Positions 13,756-16,396 of a stretch of 16,396 nt of DNA are shown here, piece by piece. The DNA lies in the NCBI GenBank assembly GCA_009701115.1, contig WLKR01000007.1, forward strand, positions 1 through 16,396, given 5' to 3'. This DNA comes from Actinomycetota bacterium. GTDB taxonomy: Bacteria; Actinomycetota; Acidimicrobiia; Acidimicrobiales; RAAP-2. The notes under the pieces are model-generated. The model was given only the letters and a program-made list of their open reading frames with translations, was not told where the DNA came from and ran no database searches. Numbering within the stretch: position 1 is the stretch's first letter; every line of letters begins with the position of its first letter. Made by a program: the position numbers and the translations under genes.

Positions 13756-15236
13756 GGAAGAAGGAGGTAGGCGTGGTGCGCCAAGTTGGCGATGGGACCA
13801 GGCCACACGCCAAAGAGGACGGCCGAAACACTGCCGATGGCAATCACCGCACCGGTGAGGCGGGGAACAGCCACGCGGACACCAGCACCCTCATCGTCGC
13901 TGTAGAGCGAGAGCACCAGTCGAACGTAAAAGAATCCACCAATGGCTGCCGCCACCATGGCAATCACGGCCAGCCAAGAGCCACCAGCGTCCACGGCAGA
14001 GGTAATCACGGCGAACTTGGCGAAGAACCCAGTGGTGAACGGCGCACCGGCCTGTGACAGTAGCAGCACGGCGAACGCCGCTCCGAGTAGGGGCTGACGT
14101 CGAGCTAGGCCACGGTAGTGATCGAGGTCGTGGCTAGTTTCACCCTCTCCCCCAACCAAGGTCACCACCGCAAAGGTGGCGATAACTACGGGGAGATACG
14201 TCACGACGTAGTACAGCGTGCCGGCCACACCAGATGGTGACGCCGACCACAGACCCAGCAACATGAAGCCGGCCTGCGAGATTGAGGAGTAGGCCAAGAG
14301 ACGCTTGATGTTGCGCTGCACCAGAGCCACCGCAGCACCAATTAGCGTCGAGAGAACTACGAGACCCCACACCAGTGGACGCCACGACTCTGACTGCGTC
14401 GTGAGGGCACCGAAGATGACGCGCAGGACGGCGGCAAAGGCACCGACCTTAACGATGGACGCCATGTAGCCCGTAACGGGTGACGGAGCGCCCTCGTAGA
14501 CATCGGGCGACCAAACGTGGAACGGTACCGCAGCCACCTTGAAGGCAAAGCCAACCAGCATGAGTCCGAGACCCGCGACCAGCACACCGGGCTGGAGAAT
14601 GAAGTTGTGAGCGAGGAAGTAGGCGATTGATGACAAGTTCGTCGAACCGGCGCCGCCGTACGTCAGCGCCACGCCGTAGATGAAGATTGCTGAAGCAAAG
14701 CCACCCAGCAAGAAGTACTTCAGCGCCGCTTCGGCCGAACCGGAGCGGTGGCGGTCAAATGCAACCAACACGTAGAGACCAATGGACAAAATTTCGAGGC
14801 CCAGGAAGATCACAATGAGGTCGTTGGCCTGCGCCATCATCATCGCACCGGAGGCCGAGGCCAAGGCCAAGATATGAAATTCGGCACCCACGACGTGTGC
14901 ACGATGTGCCCAGTCGTGTGCGACCAGCGCGGTGAGCCCGACACCGAGAGCGATGGCGGCCGAGGCCAGAACTCCGAAGCCATCGAGCGCAATAGCGTGA
15001 GCCAGCGTTGTCGTCGAACCATGCATCGAAACATCACGCCACTGAAAGAACGAGAGTGCGAATGCACTAACAGCCGTCACGACCGTCACGCTGGTGGCGA
15101 CCACGGCCGACACACGAGCGCGCGTCATTGCCGTTACGAACATCAAGCTCAGCGAGCCGCCCAGCAGAACCAAAATCGGCGCAATGGCCAGATAGTGGAC
15201 GGAGGGCATCGCTAGTTGTGCCACTTTCGCGATCAT
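13752..15236 (-). CDS. nuoN: NuoN, NADH-quinone oxidoreductase subunit N
   Basis: Antiporter-like membrane subunit of complex I that takes part in proton pumping. The 494-residue protein has about fourteen membrane helices. Expected charged residues are present: Glu148 in LGLEILSIGLYVL (146-158), Lys233 in FKVAAVPFHVWSPDVYEGAP (232-251), Lys263 in SIVKVGAFA (260-268) and Lys407 in TGFFAKFAVI (402-411), which match the helix-5 glutamate and channel lysines of E. coli NuoN. The ATG at 15236 overlaps the nuoM stop as ATGA (15233-15236), which settles the start; the frame stays open upstream inside nuoM. The stop overlaps the GTG of the ATP-grasp gene. As in most bacteria nuoN closes the nuo gene series, here with one extra gene attached. 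Confidence 0.96.
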   Translation of the reverse strand: MIAKVAQLAMPSVHYLAIAPILVLLGGSLSLMFVTAMTRARVSAVVATSVTVVTAVSAFALSFFQWRDVSMHGSTTTLAHAIALDGFGVLASAAIALGVGLTALVAHDWAHRAHVVGAEFHILALASASGAMMMAQANDLIVIFLGLEILSIGLYVLVAFDRHRSGSAEAALKYFLLGGFASAIFIYGVALTYGGAGSTNLSSIAYFLAHNFILQPGVLVAGLGLMLVGFAFKVAAVPFHVWSPDVYEGAPSPVTGYMASIVKVGAFAAVLRVIFGALTTQSESWRPLVWGLVVLSTLIGAAVALVQRNIKRLLAYSSISQAGFMLLGLWSASPSGVAGTLYYVVTYLPVVIATFAVVTLVGGEGETSHDLDHYRGLARRQPLLGAAFAVLLLSQAGAPFTTGFFAKFAVITSAVDAGGSWLAVIAMVAAAIGGFFYVRLVLSLYSDDEGAGVRVAVPRLTGAVIAIGSVSAVLFGVWPGPIANLAHHAYLLLP

Positions 15237-16396
15237 CGGTTGACCCCCTGCGGAGTTGAGTGCGCCACGATGGCGTGCGTCGAGGGATTGATCTTGTTCA
15301 AGAGGGGTGCGGGGTAGATACCGAGGACGACCACCAGCGCAATGATCGGGGCCAGCACCCATCGCTCAGCAGTTGTCGCGTCGGGAATGGAAGCATTCTC
15401 ACCCGTGGCTTCACCGTGAAAGACCCGTTGGTAGGCCCAGAGCAGGTAGAGCGCCGCGAAGATAACACCCGTCGTTGCGATAACGGCCCACCAGGGGTGG
15501 GCGTTGAATGATCCAAGGAGTACGAGCAGCTCCGAGACGAAGCCCGAAAGACCAGGTAGGCCGATAGAGGCCAGCATCACCACGGTAAAGAGCGCAGCGA
15601 GCACTGGCGCGGGACCCTGGAGTCCAGAGAGTGCGCTGATGGTCGATGTACCTCGACGACGTTCGATCCCACCAATCAGCAAGAAGAGCCCCGCGGTGAT
15701 GACACCGTGGTTGAACATCAAGAGCACGGCGCCACTAGTGGCGATTTGCGAGCCGGCAAAGATACCGAGCACGATGAAGCCGACTTGGGCCATCGACGAG
15801 TAGGCCACCACTCGCTTCAGCTCCTTGCTCACGGCGGCGAGCGCTGATCCGTACAAAATACCGATGACGGCCAGGGTCAGGACGACGGGCCGAACAGTAT
15901 CGAGACTCTGCGGCAGAAGGCCCACGGCAAATCGGAGCAGTCCGTACGTACCCAGCTTGGCCAACAGCGCTGAGAGCACCATCGAACCCGCGATTGGTGC
16001 CTCGGCGTAGGCCAATGGCGACCAGGTGTGCAGAGGGAAGATGGGGCTCTTAATACCGAAGGCAATTAAGAAACCAATCATGATCCAAGTGGCGACACCG
16101 GATGACAGAGGCGTCTCCTTGAGGGCCGACATGGCAAAGGTGAGGTCGCCGCCAAAGACGTGCTGGTGGCGAACGGCAATGTAGACCATGCCCACGAGCA
16201 AAAAGCCGGAGCCAAAGAGGGTGTACACGAAGAACTTCAGCGCCGCGGCGGCCCGCTGTGAGCCTCCCCAACCAGCAATCAGGAAGTAACTCGGAATAAG
16301 CGTGAGTTCGAAGAAGAGGAAGAACGAGAGCATGTCGCGCGTCGCGAAAGCGCCAATCGTTGCCGTCATCAAGACGAGCAACCACGCCACGAAGGC
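15233..16396 (-). CDS. nuoM: NuoM, NADH-quinone oxidoreductase subunit M (5' part outside window)
   Basis: Antiporter-like proton-pumping subunit of complex I. Only the last 387 residues are in the window; the family is about 500 long, so roughly 110 N-terminal residues are missing and the frame is open to the window edge. The helix-5 glutamate is in LSFFLFFELTLIPSYF, about 30 residues from the edge. PLHTWSPLAYAEAPIAGSM and the following LLAKLGTYGLLRF carry the channel lysine; KRVVAYSSMAQVGF and LPGLSGFVSEL are further family marks. The visible part has about eleven helices. It is coupled to nuoN by the ATGA overlap. An internal Met near 16390 is not the start, because the family motifs require the missing upstream part. 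Confidence 0.96.
   Translation of the reverse strand, partial: AFVAWLLVLMTATIGAFATRDMLSFFLFFELTLIPSYFLIAGWGGSQRAAAALKFFVYTLFGSGFLLVGMVYIAVRHQHVFGGDLTFAMSALKETPLSSGVATWIMIGFLIAFGIKSPIFPLHTWSPLAYAEAPIAGSMVLSALLAKLGTYGLLRFAVGLLPQSLDTVRPVVLTLAVIGILYGSALAAVSKELKRVVAYSSMAQVGFIVLGIFAGSQIATSGAVLLMFNHGVITAGLFLLIGGIERRRGTSTISALSGLQGPAPVLAALFTVVMLASIGLPGLSGFVSELLVLLGSFNAHPWWAVIATTGVIFAALYLLWAYQRVFHGEATGENASIPDATTAERWVLAPIIALVVVLGIYPAPLLNKINPSTHAIVAHSTPQGVNR

Noticed and set aside
1..16396. CRISPR arrays, tRNA or rRNA genes, insertion sequences, phage genes
   Set aside because: No repeat-spacer pattern, tRNA-like fold, transposase or integrase motif was seen on either strand; spacers are too short to hold them.

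Overview
The window is a compact, gene-dense piece of an actinobacterial chromosome. The best guess is a streamlined aquatic or soil lineage such as Acidimicrobiia. Four things support this: a ctaE-qcrC junction, which is the hallmark of the actinobacterial bc1-aa3 supercomplex; a HelD of actinobacterial size and motif layout; a nuoM-nuoN tail of a complex I operon; and moderately GC-rich coding sequence with several GTG starts. The class-level guess is inference. No rRNA, tRNA, CRISPR array, insertion sequence or integrase is visible. Both ends cut through a gene: qcrC lacks its 3' end and nuoM lacks its 5' end.

Layout. Positions 1-1227 (minus): ctaE (cytochrome c oxidase subunit III) followed 7 bases later by qcrC (diheme cytochrome c of the bc1 complex). 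Positions 1289-3592 (minus): helD, an RNA-polymerase-associated UvrD-like ATPase. A 112-base divergent spacer separates it from a tight heme operon at 3705-7062 (plus), hemE-hemH-hemY, whose genes overlap by ATGA at both junctions, in the gene order of the Bacillus hemEHY operon. Positions 7053-7553 (minus): a small HAD phosphatase. Positions 7600-10578 (plus): a 992-residue membrane protein fusing a metallophosphoesterase-like domain that has lost its metal ligands to an MprF/LysX-type aminoacyl-phosphatidylglycerol synthase domain. Positions 10571-11575 (minus): a secreted SGNH-hydrolase-like protein. Positions 11691-12932 (plus): an MFS exporter. Positions 12910-16396 (minus): nuoM, nuoN and a RimK/DcsG-like ATP-grasp ligase, all joined by overlapping start and stop codons.

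How the genes relate. The two respiratory blocks (complex I at the right edge, complex III/IV at the left) and the heme operon form one theme, since heme is needed by both QcrC and the oxidase. The middle block (HAD, aminoacyl-lipid synthase fusion, SGNH protein, MFS exporter) looks envelope-related, but that grouping is inference from domain types and proximity. Non-coding space is very small. All three convergent gene pairs overlap at their 3' ends (10, 8 and 23 bases), and the longest spacers are 112 and 115 bases. The most unusual object is the 992-residue fusion: every metal-binding motif of its phosphoesterase part is still recognisable by position, yet all are substituted.
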